A stretch of DNA of 64,000 nucleotides, from assembly GCF_001647675.1 (NCBI RefSeq), contig NZ_CP015594.1, positions 2,232,001 to 2,296,000 of the forward strand, read 5' to 3'. The translations under genes and the position numbers were made by a program. The notes under the pieces are model-generated. The model was given only the letters and a program-made list of their open reading frames with translations, had not been told where the DNA came from and made no database searches. Shown here in pieces: positions 63,062-64,000 of this stretch (its first letter is position 1; each line of letters opens with the position of its first letter). This DNA is from Acinetobacter sp. NCu2D-2. GTDB taxonomy: Bacteria; Pseudomonadota; Gammaproteobacteria; Pseudomonadales; Moraxellaceae.

Positions 63062-63969
63062 AACGTATCTTTCATTTTATCTAATATTTTTTGGGTTATA
63101 TCTGTGTCGAAAATAACGGTAGAGAAATGGTGAGTATTACGTTTATCGATCGGAGGCGGCTGCATGTAGCTTGAACCATAAAATATGGGCAATACATTTT
63201 CAGGTCTGTGCGGTGCGTTCACTTCTATACTTTCAAACTTGATGCGCTGTAAGGGAAAGATATCATTTTTCTTAAATATTCTTTTCCAATAAACATCGAA
63301 TCCATAACCAAGATCTCCATTGGTTTCGTCATTGAAAGGGCGATAAATAAATCTTTTTCGAACCCAGTTGCGAAAAAGCCTTATGGGAGTATCGGCCTTT
63401 AATCGTAATAAGCCAGTCATTAAAAAATGAAACATAACGAGTACCTTATCAATAAAGGTTGCGTTCCGCTGTGGCTTATAGAGTTTGCAAAGATATCGAT
63501 AAATGACCTTGGCGCATATTTCTAACACCCGCCGAGGACCTGAAACATGAAAACTGTCTATCGGTATAATATCAATAAAAAGTCCGCGATTAAGATGAAC
63601 TGTACTTTTTGTCTCAATAATTTTGGTGCGTTTATCTCGGATTCGACAGGGAATGGCATAGTCTGCATCTTGTTCGATGTTGGCATGGTCAATTTCTATG
63701 TAGTCAGGGAATAATTTATGAGCCTTTGCCAAAAAACGTTTCAGTTCATTTCGTGGCATACAAATATCAATATCATCATCCCAAGGGATAAAACCACCAT
63801 GCCTGATCGCTCCAAGTAGCGTGCCACCGTCAATCCAGTAAAGAATGTTCTCGTCGCGACAAACTTTATCAAGCTCTTTAAGAAGCTGTAACTCTACAAG
63901 CTGTATTTTTCGTAGCTGTCCTGTAGCTGGCGGTATGCTTTCCTGCTGGGGCTCGGTTTTATTTTTCAT
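63058..63969 (-). CDS. LicD-family phosphotransferase
   Basis: 303 residues from ATG 63969. The LicD nucleotidyltransferase core is clear: WIDGGTLLGAIRHGGFIPWDDDIDICMPRNEL, then RIRDKRTKIIETKSTVHLNRGLFIDIIPIDS. LicD proteins transfer a phospho-group such as phosphocholine or polyol phosphate from a CDP donor to a glycan. With the next two genes it would use or start the ribitol-phosphate chain. Translationally coupled to the CDP-ribitol synthase. The operon may extend beyond the window end. Confidence 0.88.
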   Translation of the reverse strand: MKNKTEPQQESIPPATGQLRKIQLVELQLLKELDKVCRDENILYWIDGGTLLGAIRHGGFIPWDDDIDICMPRNELKRFLAKAHKLFPDYIEIDHANIEQDADYAIPCRIRDKRTKIIETKSTVHLNRGLFIDIIPIDSFHVSGPRRVLEICAKVIYRYLCKLYKPQRNATFIDKVLVMFHFLMTGLLRLKADTPIRLFRNWVRKRFIYRPFNDETNGDLGYGFDVYWKRIFKKNDIFPLQRIKFESIEVNAPHRPENVLPIFYGSSYMQPPPIDKRNTHHFSTVIFDTDITQKILDKMKDTL

Positions 63970-64000
63970 TGTCAGGAAGCTTGCGCCAAACACAGGTGGC

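Overview
The window is chromosomal DNA of an Acinetobacter species. It is AT-rich, and it carries gene orders I recognise from that genus: rpsP-rimM-trmD-rplS, gmk-rpoZ-spoT-ridA beside ispH, lipase chaperone upstream of lipase, bfd-bfr, and a TfpZ/PglL pilin-glycosylation pair. The protein sequences are also of Moraxellaceae type. No rRNA, tRNA or CRISPR array was seen.

Layout. 1-18.7 kb is ordinary core genome: the end of a MATE pump, an ABC1/UbiB-type kinase, a Zur-box-preceded L31 type B gene, crcB, small conserved proteins, a ParA-like ATPase, an AI-2E family permease, lipoprotein SodC, a MdfA/CraA-type pump broken by one in-frame TGA, a flavin 2-hydroxyacid dehydrogenase divergent from serA, two tandem EamA exporters, a hemerythrin protein, a TSUP permease and truB. 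18.9-29.4 kb is a lipase foldase followed by four tandem secreted lipases. The fourth has a 1-nt frameshift at its start and an IS66 element, itself split by a group II intron, in its last codons. 29.4-31.6 kb is the S16/RimM/TrmD/L19 operon.

31.7-37.0 kb is a wrecked type IV pilus minor-pilin operon. pilE is split by an IS200/IS605 element (TnpA plus RNA-guided TnpB), one minor pilin is intact, pilY1 is reduced to its C-terminus, the genes expected between pilY1 and fimT/fimU are gone, and the FimT/GspH-like gene is cut. The break is an IS3-family remnant with an IS110 inside it. 37-43 kb is core again: ispH, gmk, rpoZ, spoT, ridA, a Fur-box-preceded bfd, and a bacterioferritin with a degenerate ferroxidase site. 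43-48.7 kb holds a PglL-type ligase, a tfpZ split by an IS3-family element with 3-bp target duplication GAC, and a pilin broken at both ends (a small deletion at the start and an IS with 4-bp duplication ATCT at the end).

48.9-57.7 kb has a very AT-rich acyltransferase/SGNH gene, a second IS66 carrying the same group II intron at the same site, an intact pilA with a candidate sigma-54 promoter, and an IS5-family element. 57.7-64 kb is a surface-glycan locus: two coupled glycosyltransferases facing a licD - CDP-ribitol synthase fusion - TagF-like operon that predicts a ribitol- or glycerol-phosphate polymer.

The main signals beyond plain annotation are: (i) two diverged IS66 elements with near-identical introns and an identical 5-prime exon tract of about 1 kb that ends at the intron's 3-prime edge, the pattern of retrohoming with 5-prime exon co-conversion; (ii) a structured non-coding leader of the IS110, a candidate bridge RNA; (iii) the predicted guide of the TnpB omega-RNA; and (iv) at least five independent lesions in type IV pilus genes, which together predict a strain without functional pili.
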